A stretch of 64,000 bases of DNA, taken from the NCBI RefSeq assembly GCF_014042345.1, contig NZ_JACEZT010000003.1, forward strand, positions 62,001-126,000, given 5' to 3'. Below, piece after piece: positions 1 to 8,511 of the stretch (positions within the stretch are counted from its first letter, which is position 1; every line of letters starts with the position of its first letter). The stretch is from Rugamonas brunnea. Lineage in GTDB: Bacteria > Pseudomonadota > Gammaproteobacteria > Burkholderiales > Burkholderiaceae_D. Under the pieces are notes generated by a model, which made no database searches, was not told the origin of the DNA, and worked only from the letters and a program-made list of their open reading frames with translations. Position numbers and translations under genes: made by a program.

Positions 1-29
1 CCGATGGTGAGATTGCCGAATTTCATCAT
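1..29 (-). CDS. possible 5' end of a truncated minus-strand gene
   Basis: Two adjacent ATG codons on the minus strand (at 29 and 26) follow an AAGGAC ribosome-binding sequence and open a frame reading MMKFGNLTI before the window edge. The good ribosome-binding site is the only support. Nine codons are too few to assign a family. It would be the next gene downstream of the porin, in the same direction. Confidence 0.35.
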
Positions 30-52
30 GTCCTTGCTTGTATATGCGCCAG

Positions 53-78
53 GGCGGCGGGCCGACCGGCCCGCCGCC
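53..78 (-). terminator. hairpin downstream of the porin gene
   Basis: A perfect 11-bp inverted repeat, GGCGGCGGGCC with a four-base loop, lies just after the porin stop codon. No T-run follows on the minus strand, so it may end the message only with Rho, or protect the 3' end of the porin mRNA. Confidence 0.5.
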
Positions 79-85
79 ATTACCA

Positions 86-1042
86 TCAGAACGTGTGATG
101 GATGCCCACGTCGACCGTGTTATTGGTCTTGCCGGCGGCCGGCTTGCGGCTGCTCACGTCGGTGTACAGGTTGGTGCGCTTGGACAGCGTGTGCCAGTAG
201 CCCAGCGAATACTGTTTGTCCGAACCACTGCCCTCCGGCTTGATCTGGCCATAGCCGACCTTGATGGCGCCGGTCGCCACTGCGATGTCGGCGCCCACCA
301 GCCAGTTGCGCTCGTCGACGCCCAGCACGCGGTTGAAGCGCGAGTAGGACGCCATCAGATTGGCCGTGCCCACCTTGTAGGAGCCGTTCAGGCTCAGGAA
401 GGTGTCCTCGTTGGTGCTGCGCTCATAGCCGACCATGGCCGCCAGCGGGCCGCCCGTGTAGACGGTGGCGATCGAGTAGGGATTGGACTTGACCACCGGC
501 ACGCCGTTGAGCGGCTCCTTGGTGGCCACCGAGACATTGACCTGGAAGCCACTCATCACCGGGGTACTGTAGAACACGGCATTGGAGAAACGGTTGCCGG
601 ACGAGGCGATCGAAGTGTCGGACATGTAGTTGCCGGTGATGGCGTCGATCGCGCCCACGGTCTGGAAGCCGAACGGATCGAAATCCGAAGCCGCGTCCTG
701 CACCGCCGTCATGTCGCGGCCAAAGCGGATCGCGCCGAAGCCACCGGACAGGCCGACCCACGAACGGCCCTGGAACAGCGGACGCTGGCCGTTCGCCTCG
801 GTGGTGCCGGTGTCGGGCAGGAAGCGCATTTCCAGGCGGAAGTTGGCCTTCAGGCCGTCGCCCAGGTCTTCCGTGCCCCGGAAGCCGAGGCGGTTGAAGT
901 CGCCCTTGCCCTCTTGCAGGGTGCTGCCGGTGCCTTTGATCAGGCCGACGTCGACGATGCCGTAGATGGAGACGTTCGATTGGGCTTGGGCCATGCCGGC
1001 GCAGGCGCAAAGGATGGCGACGGCAATTGCGTTCTTGTTCAC
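86..1042 (-). CDS. general porin, Burkholderiales trimeric type
   Basis: Outer-membrane beta-barrel of 318 residues that forms a diffusion pore for small hydrophilic solutes. The N-terminus is a signal peptide ending AQAQS, followed by NVSIYGIVDVGL, the usual first strand of Gram-negative porins in this order. The chain ends in TVDVGIHHTF, with the terminal Phe used for barrel assembly. The GTG start at 1042 is chosen because an AAGGA site lies 8 bp upstream. An in-frame ATG at 1093 would put 17 polar residues before the signal peptide. It lies 69 bp after gabD on the same strand, so it may be the last gene of the GABA/polyamine operon and supply outer-membrane passage. The substrate is not deducible. 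Confidence 0.9.
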   Translation of the reverse strand: MNKNAIAVAILCACAGMAQAQSNVSIYGIVDVGLIKGTGSTLQEGKGDFNRLGFRGTEDLGDGLKANFRLEMRFLPDTGTTEANGQRPLFQGRSWVGLSGGFGAIRFGRDMTAVQDAASDFDPFGFQTVGAIDAITGNYMSDTSIASSGNRFSNAVFYSTPVMSGFQVNVSVATKEPLNGVPVVKSNPYSIATVYTGGPLAAMVGYERSTNEDTFLSLNGSYKVGTANLMASYSRFNRVLGVDERNWLVGADIAVATGAIKVGYGQIKPEGSGSDKQYSLGYWHTLSKRTNLYTDVSSRKPAAGKTNNTVDVGIHHTF

Positions 1043-1111
1043 TGTGTATTTCCTTCTTCTGATAGTTAAGTGCTGCGTTGGAAAGTGAGACACCTGCTGT
1101 GCTGCTTGCTG

Positions 1112-2584
1112 CTACACGGGTGGCTGGGCTTGAATGCCGCCCAGGCACATGTACTTGATGACCAGGTAGTCATCCATGCCGTATTTGGAACCTTCGCGGC
1201 CCAGGCCGGACTGCTTGACCCCGCCGAACGGCGCGATCTCGTTGGAGATCAGGCCGGTGTTGATGCCGACCATGCCGGACTCCAGCCCCTCGGCCACGCG
1301 CCACACCCGGCCGATATCGCGGGCGTAGAAATAGGCGGCCAGGCCGAACTCGGTGTCGTTCGCCTGCGCCAGCACCTCGGCCTCGTCGCGGAAGCGGAAC
1401 AGCGGCGCCAGCGGGCCGAAGGTCTCCTCGCTCGCCACCTGCATGCCGGCGTGCACGTCGGCGATCACGGTGGGCTCGAAGAAGCTGTGGCCGAGCGCGT
1501 GGCGGCGCCCGCCCAGCAGCACGCGGCCGCCCTTGGCCAGCGCGTCCTCGACGTGCTGTTCGACCTTGCGCACCGCCTTGTCGTCGATCAGCGGGCCCTG
1601 GGTGACGCCGGCCTCGCGGCCATCGCCCACCTTGAGCGCGGCCACCGCCGCCACCAGCTTGGCGGCGAAGGCCTCGTAGACGCCGTCCTGCACATAGATG
1701 CGGTTGGCGCACACGCAGGTCTGGCCGGCGTTGCGGAATTTGGAGATCAGCGCGCCTTCCACGGCCGCGTCCAGGTCGGCGTCGTCGAACACGATGAAGG
1801 GCGCGTTGCCGCCCAGTTCCAGCGACAGCTTCTTGATGGTGGACGCCGACTGCGCCATCAGCGTGCGCCCCACTTGCGTCGAGCCCGTGAAGGACAGCTT
1901 GCGCACTACCGGGTTGCCGGTCATTTCGGCGCCGATGGCGCGCGCGTCGCCGGTCACCACGCCGAACACGCCGGCCGGCACGCCGGCCCGCTCGGCCAGC
2001 ACCGCCAGTGCCAGCGCCGAATACGGCGTCGCCTCGGCCGGCTTGACGATCATCGGGCAGCCGGCGGCCAGCGCCGGCCCCACCTTGCGGGTGATCATGG
2101 CGGCCGGGAAGTTCCACGGCGTGATGGCGGCGCACACGCCGATCGGCTCCTTGGTCACGATCAGGCGCTTGTCGGCCCACGGTGACGGCAGCGTGTCGCC
2201 GCTGACCCGCTTGGCCTCCTCGGCGAACCATTCGATGAACGAGGCCGCGTAGCCGACCTCGCCCTTGGCCTCGGCCAGCGGCTTGCCCTGCTCGGCGGTC
2301 ATGATGCGCGCCAGGTCGTCGGCGTTGGCCAGCATCAGCTCATACCACTTGCGCAGGATGGCGGCGCGCTCCTTGCCGGTCTTGGCGCGCCAGGCGGGGA
2401 AGGCCCGGTTGGCGGCGGCGATGGCGCGCGCCGTTTCCGCCGCGCCCATTTTCGGCACGGTGCCCAGCAGTTCGCCGGTGGCGGGATTGGTCACGTCCAG
2501 GGTGTCGCCGTTGTCGGCGGCGCACCATACGCCGTCCAGATAGGCGTGTTGACGCAACAGAGTCGAGTCTGTCAATTGCAGCAT
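1112..2584 (-). CDS. gabD: NAD(P)-dependent succinate-semialdehyde dehydrogenase
   Basis: Oxidises succinate semialdehyde to succinate, the last step of GABA breakdown, feeding the TCA cycle. The 490-residue length is normal for the family. The NAD-binding segment PWNFPAAMITRK, the general base Glu256 in LELGG and the catalytic Cys290 in GQTCVC are all present, and the GQTCVCANR signature is typical of GabD rather than of betaine aldehyde dehydrogenases. An in-frame ATG with GGAG 7 bp upstream sets the start. It follows the two permease genes on the same strand, in the same unit as gabT, which makes its substrate. A glutarate-semialdehyde activity (5-aminovalerate pathway) is possible in the same fold. 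Confidence 0.93.
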   Translation of the reverse strand: MLQLTDSTLLRQHAYLDGVWCAADNGDTLDVTNPATGELLGTVPKMGAAETARAIAAANRAFPAWRAKTGKERAAILRKWYELMLANADDLARIMTAEQGKPLAEAKGEVGYAASFIEWFAEEAKRVSGDTLPSPWADKRLIVTKEPIGVCAAITPWNFPAAMITRKVGPALAAGCPMIVKPAEATPYSALALAVLAERAGVPAGVFGVVTGDARAIGAEMTGNPVVRKLSFTGSTQVGRTLMAQSASTIKKLSLELGGNAPFIVFDDADLDAAVEGALISKFRNAGQTCVCANRIYVQDGVYEAFAAKLVAAVAALKVGDGREAGVTQGPLIDDKAVRKVEQHVEDALAKGGRVLLGGRRHALGHSFFEPTVIADVHAGMQVASEETFGPLAPLFRFRDEAEVLAQANDTEFGLAAYFYARDIGRVWRVAEGLESGMVGINTGLISNEIAPFGGVKQSGLGREGSKYGMDDYLVIKYMCLGGIQAQPPV

Positions 2585-2652
2585 GGTTAATCTCCAAGGA
2601 AAAATTCAGGCTAGCGGCGTGGCGGCGGGTGGCGACGGGACGAGCGGGACCG

Positions 2653-2678
2653 CAACGCGCGCCGGGTGCCGCGCGTTG
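2653..2678 (-). other. intercistronic hairpin between permease and gabD
   Basis: CAACGCGCG and CGCGCGTTG form a perfect 9-bp stem around an 8-base loop in the 144-bp gap between the second permease gene and gabD. There is no T-run. It could stabilise or divide the polycistronic message. Confidence 0.4.
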
Positions 2679-2728
2679 TGTGCCGCCGGCATGGCCGGCT
2701 TACGTCCTGTCGGGGTGGCCGCTGGCCG

Positions 2729-3565
2729 CTAGAATTTGGCGGCGGCCTTGTTGCGGCCGCGTAGCCACTCCAGCACCAGCAGCAAGCCGGTGGAAAACAC
2801 GATCAGGATGGTCGCCAGCGCCGCGATGGTAGGACTGATGTTCTCGCGGATGCCGGTGAACATCTGGTACGGCAAGGTCACCTGGTTGGGGCCGGCCAGG
2901 AACTTGGTGATCACCACTTCGTCGAACGAGGTGGCGAAGGCGAACAGCGCGCCCGAGATCAGGCCGGGAGCGATCACCGGCAGCGTGACCCGGAAGAAGG
3001 TCATCAGCGGCGAGGCGCCCATGCTCAGGCTGGCACGCACCAGGTTGTGGTTAAAGCCCTGCAGGGTGGCGGACACGGTGGTGACCACGAACGGCGCGCC
3101 CAGCGCGGCGTGGACCATGATCAGGCCCAGATAGGTATCGGTCAGGCCGACCTGGGCGAACAGCAGGTAGACACCGACCCCGACCACCACCACCGGCACC
3201 ACCATGGGCGCGATCAGGATCGCCATCAGCAAGCCCTTGCCCGGGAAGCTGGCCTTGTTCAGGCCCACGGCCGCCAGGGTGCCGAGCACGGTCGCCACCA
3301 GCGTCGCCAGCGGCGCGACGATGAAGCTGTTGCGCGCGGCGCGCATCCATTCGTCCGATTCGACCAGGTTCTGGTACCAGCGCAGCGACAGCCCCGGCAT
3401 CGGGTAGGCCAGGAAGGTGCTGTCGGAGAACGACAGCGGGATGATCACCAGCACCGGCACCATCAGGAATACCAGCACCAGCCCGTTGAAGCCGCGCAGC
3501 AGGAAAAACCAGGCCCGTTCAGCCAGCGACAGATAGGGTGGGAAATATGGCAGATTGGTCTTCAT
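2729..3565 (-). CDS. ABC transporter permease, PotC-like
   Basis: Inner-membrane channel subunit of a polyamine/opine/GABA-type importer (278 residues). After a short cytoplasmic start it has about six hydrophobic segments. The loop around SMGASPLMTFFRVTLPVIAPG is the EAA motif that docks onto the ATPase (ASLSMGAS...G...LP). It partners the permease just upstream, the binding protein and the ATPase of the same unit. The start ATG at 3565 is 9 bp from the upstream permease stop. The family moves putrescine, spermidine, GABA or related amines. The flanking gabT and gabD suggest GABA or putrescine here, which is inference. Confidence 0.88.
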   Translation of the reverse strand: MKTNLPYFPPYLSLAERAWFFLLRGFNGLVLVFLMVPVLVIIPLSFSDSTFLAYPMPGLSLRWYQNLVESDEWMRAARNSFIVAPLATLVATVLGTLAAVGLNKASFPGKGLLMAILIAPMVVPVVVVGVGVYLLFAQVGLTDTYLGLIMVHAALGAPFVVTTVSATLQGFNHNLVRASLSMGASPLMTFFRVTLPVIAPGLISGALFAFATSFDEVVITKFLAGPNQVTLPYQMFTGIRENISPTIAALATILIVFSTGLLLVLEWLRGRNKAAAKF

Positions 3566-3574
3566 GGTGGTCCC

Positions 3575-4855
3575 TTACAGGCTGACTTCGAGTTTGGCGA
3601 AACGGCGGTACACGCTGTACAGCACCAGGGTGGCGCCGAACAGCAGCGCGCCCAGGGCGCAGGCCATGCCCCAGTTGATGGTCACGTTGGTGAAATACGC
3701 CACGTAGTAGCTGACCATCTGTTCGTTCGGCCCGCCCAGCAGGGCTGGCGTGATGTAGTAGCCCAACGCCAGGATGAACACCAGCAGCGCGCCGGCGCCG
3801 ATGCCGGGATAGGTCTGCGGCACATACACGCGCCAGAACGCGGCGAACGGATGGCTGCCCAGCGACACGGCGGCCCGCACATAGGTCGGCGGTATCGACT
3901 TCATCACGCTGTACAGCGGCAGGATCATGAACGGCAGCAGGATGTGGGTCATCGAGACATACACGCCGACGCGGTTGAACAGCAGTTCCAGCGGCGCCTT
4001 GGTCAGGCCCAGCGCCATCAGCGCCTGGTTGACCAGGCCTTCGGACTGCAGCAGCACGATCCAGGCCGCGATGCGCACCAGGATCGAGGTCCAGAACGGG
4101 ATCAGCACCAGGATCATGAACAAGTTGGCGCGCCGTTCCGGCATGGTCGACAGCCAGTAGGCCAGCGGATAGGCGATCGCCAGCGCGGCGGCCGTGACGA
4201 CCAGGCTGATCCAGAAGGTGCGGCCGAAGATCTGGATATACACCGATTGCTCGGCGTCGGCCTGGTGGACGTTGCCGAACGCATCCTGTTTCAGGTCGAG
4301 CGAGGCCAGCAGGTAATACGGCGAGTAGCGCGCGCCGTTGCTGGCGATGACTTGCCAGAATTCCGGCTGGCCCCACTGTTCATCGAGCGCGATCAGGGCC
4401 GGCTTGATGGCGGCGCCCGACAAGGGCTTGCCGTCGGCGTCCACCAGCGGCGTGGCGCGCATGGTCTTGAGCACCACCGAGCGGGCGCCCGGCAGGTCGA
4501 CGTTCATGCGGCGCGCCAGGGCGCCGCCGGTGTTGGCGGCATGGGCCACCTCCAGGTCGGCCGCCAGCGCCGCGTAGGCGGCGTCGGGCGGCGCGCCGTG
4601 CCGGTCCCAGGTGGACAGCGCGGCCACGGTATGGGGCAAGGTGTCGGCGACTTCGGGATTTTCCACCGAGCGCATCAGCAGCGCGGCGATCGGCACCACG
4701 AAGGTGATCAGCAGGAAGATCGCCAGCGGCGCGATCAGCGCCAGGGCCGTGACCCGCTTGCGCAGCTGGGCGCGGTGCAGGTCGCGCTTGAGCTGGGCCT
4801 TGCTGGGCTCGGCGAGCGGCATGGAAAGCGGGGCGGTGGGGGCCAAAAAAGTCAT
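3575..4855 (-). CDS. ABC transporter permease, PotB-like with long periplasmic insert
   Basis: Second channel subunit of the amine importer. At 426 residues it is much longer than ordinary PotB proteins of about 280-300. The extra length lies between the first membrane segment (about 37-62) and the second (about 213-232): roughly 140 mostly soluble residues, rich in Ala, Asp and Leu, predicted periplasmic. The remaining segments and the EAA loop (AVSLGSHPFAAFWRVYVPQT) are normal. Some proteobacterial amine transporters have such an enlarged permease, so this is probably a subfamily trait and not a fusion artefact. The annotated ATG has no strong ribosome-binding site; ATG at 4822 is an alternative. 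Confidence 0.86.
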   Translation of the reverse strand: MTFLAPTAPLSMPLAEPSKAQLKRDLHRAQLRKRVTALALIAPLAIFLLITFVVPIAALLMRSVENPEVADTLPHTVAALSTWDRHGAPPDAAYAALAADLEVAHAANTGGALARRMNVDLPGARSVVLKTMRATPLVDADGKPLSGAAIKPALIALDEQWGQPEFWQVIASNGARYSPYYLLASLDLKQDAFGNVHQADAEQSVYIQIFGRTFWISLVVTAAALAIAYPLAYWLSTMPERRANLFMILVLIPFWTSILVRIAAWIVLLQSEGLVNQALMALGLTKAPLELLFNRVGVYVSMTHILLPFMILPLYSVMKSIPPTYVRAAVSLGSHPFAAFWRVYVPQTYPGIGAGALLVFILALGYYITPALLGGPNEQMVSYYVAYFTNVTINWGMACALGALLFGATLVLYSVYRRFAKLEVSL

Positions 4856-4963
4856 GGCGGGAGCGTTTTCAAAAGTGTGGCTGGATAAAACGGGCGCCGC
4901 GGCGCGCGCACGGACCGCGCGGGGCGGACCGCCGCCCTGCGCGGCACCCGGAACTGAGACGGC

Positions 4964-5989
4964 TTACTTGACGGCCCAGGCGGTGAAGCGCTGTTCCAGG
5001 TCCTCGCCGTGGTCGGTCCAGAATTGCAGGTTGTTCTGCACCGCATCCTTGACGTTGGCCGCCGCCGTCGGCAAGCCGGACAGGGTCTTGGCATCGAGCA
5101 GCTTGAGCGTGTTCTTGTTGGTCGGGCCGTAGGCGATCTTGCCGGCGTAGACCTTCTGGGCTTCCGGCGTGCTGGCGAAAGCGATGAATTTCTCGGCCTC
5201 GGCCTTGTTCGGCGAACCTTTCGGGATCACCCAGTAGTCGAGGTCATAGATGCCGCCGGTCCAGTTCACCTGCAGGTTCTTGCCCTCGCGCTGGGCGGCG
5301 TCGATGCGGCCGTTGTAGGCGGTCGACATGACCACGTCGCCGGCCACCAGGAATTGCGCCGGCTGGGCGCCCGCCTCCCACCACTGGATGTGCGGACGCA
5401 GCGCGTCCAGCTTCTTGAACGCGCGGTCGACGCCGGCCTTGGTCGCCAGCACCTTGTAGACATCCTTGGTCGGCACGCCGTCGGCCATCAGCGCGAACTC
5501 CAGGTTGTAGCGGGCGCCCTTGCGCATGCCGCGCTTGCCGGGGAACTTGCTGACGTTCCAGAAATCGGCCCAGCTGGTAGGCGCCGTCTTCAGCTTGTCG
5601 GCGTTGTAGGCCAGCACGGTGGACCAGACGAAGGCGCCCACGCCGCATTCATTGACGGCTTCCGGCAGCAGGTCGGCCTTCTTGACGATCTTGGCCAGGT
5701 CCATTTTTTCGATCAAGCCCTCTTCGCAGGCACGGCCGATCACGCCCGATTCCACTTCGACCACGTCCCAGGTCACGTTGTGGGTCTCGACCATGGCCTT
5801 GATCTTCGACAGCTCGCCGTTGTATTCGACCATCACCACTTTCTTGCCGGTCTTCTGGAACGGTTCGATGTACGCCACCTTTTGCGCCGCGCCGTTGGCG
5901 CCGCCAAAATTAACCAGCGTGATATCGGCATGCGCGGCGCCAGCGGCCAGGAGAGTGCTCAGCAAGACAGGGGAAAACAGTTTGTTCAT
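4964..5989 (-). CDS. periplasmic binding protein of the amine ABC importer
   Basis: Captures the substrate in the periplasm and delivers it to the two permeases. The 341-residue protein begins with a classical signal peptide (MNKLFSPVLLSTLLAAGAAHA) and then DITLVNFGGANGAAQKVAYI, the opening of PotD/PotF-like family 1 solute-binding proteins. The mid-protein WSTVLAYNADK and WWEAGAQPAQ segments fit the family. The ATG at 5989, preceded by AGAAAGA, fits the signal peptide; the frame stays open upstream but that region overlaps the ATPase gene in another frame. The exact ligand (GABA, putrescine, spermidine or another) cannot be read from sequence. Confidence 0.9.
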   Translation of the reverse strand: MNKLFSPVLLSTLLAAGAAHADITLVNFGGANGAAQKVAYIEPFQKTGKKVVMVEYNGELSKIKAMVETHNVTWDVVEVESGVIGRACEEGLIEKMDLAKIVKKADLLPEAVNECGVGAFVWSTVLAYNADKLKTAPTSWADFWNVSKFPGKRGMRKGARYNLEFALMADGVPTKDVYKVLATKAGVDRAFKKLDALRPHIQWWEAGAQPAQFLVAGDVVMSTAYNGRIDAAQREGKNLQVNWTGGIYDLDYWVIPKGSPNKAEAEKFIAFASTPEAQKVYAGKIAYGPTNKNTLKLLDAKTLSGLPTAAANVKDAVQNNLQFWTDHGEDLEQRFTAWAVK

Positions 5990-6036
5990 AGCAGTCTTTC
6001 TAGTTGGGATGAGATTTTGGAACAACGGAACAGCGC

Positions 6037-7182
6037 TTAAATGAAGACCCGCAAATGGGTAGGCTCGATCTCGAGCGCCACCGGCGTGCCCTCGGACAAG
6101 CCGGGCAGGGCCGGATCGTTCAGGGTCAGCTTGACGAAACATTCGTCGCTGTTGGGCAGCACGCAGCGGACCCGCACATGGTCGCCAAAGTAGATCAGGC
6201 TGGTGATGCGGGCCGCCACGCCGTTGGCGGCGGCGGCGCCGCGCGCCAGCAGGCGGATGCGTTCGGGACGGACGCAGCCGACGGCCGCGTGGCCGGCGCC
6301 CAGGCCGTTGACGTTGACACCGAGCAGCGCCGAACCATCCTGCATGCGCAGGCGGCACAGGCCGGCGTCGGGCGCCTCGACCACACCATGGAAGCGGTTG
6401 TTGTCGCCGATGAAGCCGGCCACGAACTGGTTGTCCGGCTGCTCATACAGCTGGTCGACCGGCGCCAACTGCTGGATGATGCCGTGCTCGAACACGGCAA
6501 CCCGGTCCGACATGGTGAGCGCCTCGCTCTGGTCGTGGGTCACGTAGACGAAGGTCACGCCCAGCCGCTGGTGCAGGTCCTTGAGCTCGATCTGCATGCG
6601 TTCGCGCAACTGCTTGTCGAGCGCGCCCAAGGGCTCGTCCATCAACACCAGCTTGGGATCGAACACCAGCGCCCGCGCCAGCGCGATACGCTGTTGCTGG
6701 CCGCCCGACAACTGGGCCGGATAGCGGTCGGCGAACTGGCCCATCTGCACCATGTCCAGCGCACGCTTGACCTTGTCCGCACGGGTGGCGGCGTCGACCT
6801 TACGCACTTGCAATGGATAGGCCACGTTCTGGCCCACCGTCATGTGCGGGAACAGGGCGTAGTTCTGGAACACCATGCCAATGTCGCGCTTGTGCGGCGG
6901 TACCTTGTTGAGCAGCTTGCTATCGAGGCGGATCTCGCCGCCGGTGGGGAACTCGAACCCCGCCAACATCATCAGGCAGGTGGTCTTGCCGGAGCCGGAA
7001 GGCCCCAGCAAGGTGAGGAACTCGCCCCGTTCGATGTTCAGGTCCAGTTGTTTGACGACCAGGTTTTCGCCGTCGTAGGTTTTTTTGACACCCCGAAACT
7101 CCACCAGAGTCTCACGCTTGGCCGCCTGGGGGGTATTCCTGACCGCCGCCAGGGGCGGGCGCTTCGCCGTTGTGCTTTCCAA
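6037..7182 (-). CDS. ABC transporter ATP-binding protein, PotA-like
   Basis: Cytoplasmic ATPase that powers the amine importer (381 residues). It has Walker A GPSGSGKTT, the signature LSGGQQQR, Walker B LVLMDEPLGALD and the H-loop THDQSEA. A C-terminal TOBE-type regulatory domain follows from about residue 245. I choose the TTG start at 7182 because GGAG lies 8 bp upstream. The longer ATG start at 7230 falls inside a perfect 9-bp hairpin and adds residues that look non-coding. It is transcribed after gabT and before the binding protein. Expression is presumably under the divergent MocR-type regulator. Confidence 0.88.
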   Translation of the reverse strand: MESTTAKRPPLAAVRNTPQAAKRETLVEFRGVKKTYDGENLVVKQLDLNIERGEFLTLLGPSGSGKTTCLMMLAGFEFPTGGEIRLDSKLLNKVPPHKRDIGMVFQNYALFPHMTVGQNVAYPLQVRKVDAATRADKVKRALDMVQMGQFADRYPAQLSGGQQQRIALARALVFDPKLVLMDEPLGALDKQLRERMQIELKDLHQRLGVTFVYVTHDQSEALTMSDRVAVFEHGIIQQLAPVDQLYEQPDNQFVAGFIGDNNRFHGVVEAPDAGLCRLRMQDGSALLGVNVNGLGAGHAAVGCVRPERIRLLARGAAAANGVAARITSLIYFGDHVRVRCVLPNSDECFVKLTLNDPALPGLSEGTPVALEIEPTHLRVFI

Positions 7183-7207
7183 AATCTTATCTCCACAGAT
7201 GTAGACT

Positions 7208-7230
7208 ATGCCGGCCAGGAAGGCCGGCAT
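7208..7230 (-). other. intercistronic hairpin after gabT
   Basis: ATGCCGGCC and GGCCGGCAT form a perfect 9-bp stem with a 5-base loop, 13 bases after the gabT stop. No T-run follows in the direction of gabT transcription, so read-through into the transporter genes is expected. It may act as a processing or stability barrier. Confidence 0.5.
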
Positions 7231-7242
7231 GACACTCTTTTC

Positions 7243-8511
7243 TTATTTTCCCAGCAAGGCGTCGGCCAGTATCGCCAGCGCCTCGTCCATGAGGGCATCT
7301 TCAATCGTCAGCGGGAACAGGAAACGTATCGCGTTGCCGTAGACGCCGCAAGTGAGCAGGATCAAGCCCTTGGCCAATGCACGGGTCTGGACCAGCTTGG
7401 TGAATTCCGGGTCCGGCGCGCCGCTGCCGGGCTGGACGAATTCCACCGCCACCATCGCGCCCAGGCCGCGCACGTCGGCGATCTGGGGCACCACCTCGCG
7501 CAACTGGTTGAGTTTATCCTTGAGCCGCTGGCCCAGCACGCTGGCGCGCTCCACCAGTTTCTCGTCGTGCAACACGTCCAGTACCGCCAGCGCGGAGGCG
7601 ATGGCCAGCGGATTGCCGGCGTACGTGCCGCCCAGCCCGCCCGGCGCCGGCGCGTCCATGATCTCGGCACGGCCCACCAGGGCCGCCAGCGGCATGCCGC
7701 CGGCCAGGCTCTTGGCCAGCGTCATCAGGTCGGGCACCACGCCGGCGTGTTCGATGGCGAACATCTTGCCGGTACGGGCGAAGCCGGTCTGCACTTCATC
7801 GACGATCAGCAGGATGCCGTGCTCGTCGCAGACCTTGCGCAGCGCCTGCATGAAGGCCGGCGGCGCGGCGTAGAAACCACCCTCGCCCTGCACCGGCTCC
7901 AGGATGATGGCGGCCACGCGCTTGGGATCGACGTCGGCCTTGAACAGCGTCTGCAAGGCCGCCAGCGAGGCCTCGGCGGTGACGCCATGCAGTTCGACCG
8001 GATACGGCACGTGGTAGACCTCGCCCGGGAAGGGACCGAAGCCGACCTTGTAGGGCACCACTTTGCCGGTCAGCGCCATGCCCATCATGGTGCGGCCATG
8101 GAAACCGCCGGCGAAGGCGATCACGGCCGAGCGGCCGGTGGCGGCGCGGGCCACCTTGATGGCGTTTTCCACCGCTTCCGCGCCGGTCGAGAACAGCGCG
8201 GTCTTCTTGGCGTGGCTGCCCGGCGTCATGGCGTTCAGGCGCTCGGCCAGTTCCACGTAACCCGCATACGGCACCACCTGGTAGCAGGTGTGGGTGAACT
8301 TGCCCAACTGCTGCTCGATCGCGGCGATCAGCCGGGGATGGCGGTGGCCGGTGTTGAGCACGGCGATACCAGCGGCGAAATCGATGTAGCGGTTGTTTTC
8401 CACATCCCAGATTTCCGCGTTCAGCGCGCGCTCGGCGTAGAACTGGCACATCACGCCCACGCCACGCGGGGTGGCGGCGTTCTTGCGCTGTTGTAGTTGA
8501 GTGTTCGTCAT
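7243..8511 (-). CDS. gabT: 4-aminobutyrate:2-oxoglutarate aminotransferase
   Basis: Moves the amino group of GABA to 2-oxoglutarate, giving succinate semialdehyde and glutamate; cytoplasmic and PLP-dependent. The 422-residue protein carries the class III aminotransferase features: the phosphate-binding segment STGAEAVENAIK, the FHGRT motif, the Asp of VDEVQTGFARTG and the PLP lysine Lys267 in TLAKSLAGG. Lys267 matches the position in enterobacterial GabT. ATG at 8511 follows AAAGG at good spacing. It is the first gene of the minus-strand unit, next to the divergent regulator. GabD five genes on takes its product. 5-Aminovalerate transamination is a possible side activity. Confidence 0.94.
   Translation of the reverse strand: MTNTQLQQRKNAATPRGVGVMCQFYAERALNAEIWDVENNRYIDFAAGIAVLNTGHRHPRLIAAIEQQLGKFTHTCYQVVPYAGYVELAERLNAMTPGSHAKKTALFSTGAEAVENAIKVARAATGRSAVIAFAGGFHGRTMMGMALTGKVVPYKVGFGPFPGEVYHVPYPVELHGVTAEASLAALQTLFKADVDPKRVAAIILEPVQGEGGFYAAPPAFMQALRKVCDEHGILLIVDEVQTGFARTGKMFAIEHAGVVPDLMTLAKSLAGGMPLAALVGRAEIMDAPAPGGLGGTYAGNPLAIASALAVLDVLHDEKLVERASVLGQRLKDKLNQLREVVPQIADVRGLGAMVAVEFVQPGSGAPDPEFTKLVQTRALAKGLILLTCGVYGNAIRFLFPLTIEDALMDEALAILADALLGK

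Noticed and set aside
3047..4888. 613-codon open frame opposite the permease genes
   Set aside because: His/Gln/Arg-rich composition typical of the antisense of GC-rich genes, no ribosome-binding site, and the minus-strand permeases are clear.
7208..7230. Hairpin after gabT read as a transcription terminator
   Set aside because: No T-run on the minus strand; the T-rich side faces the plus strand where no gene ends.
6055..8496. 813-codon open frame opposite the ATPase and gabT
   Set aside because: Antisense shadow spanning two real genes and their gap; composition is not protein-like.
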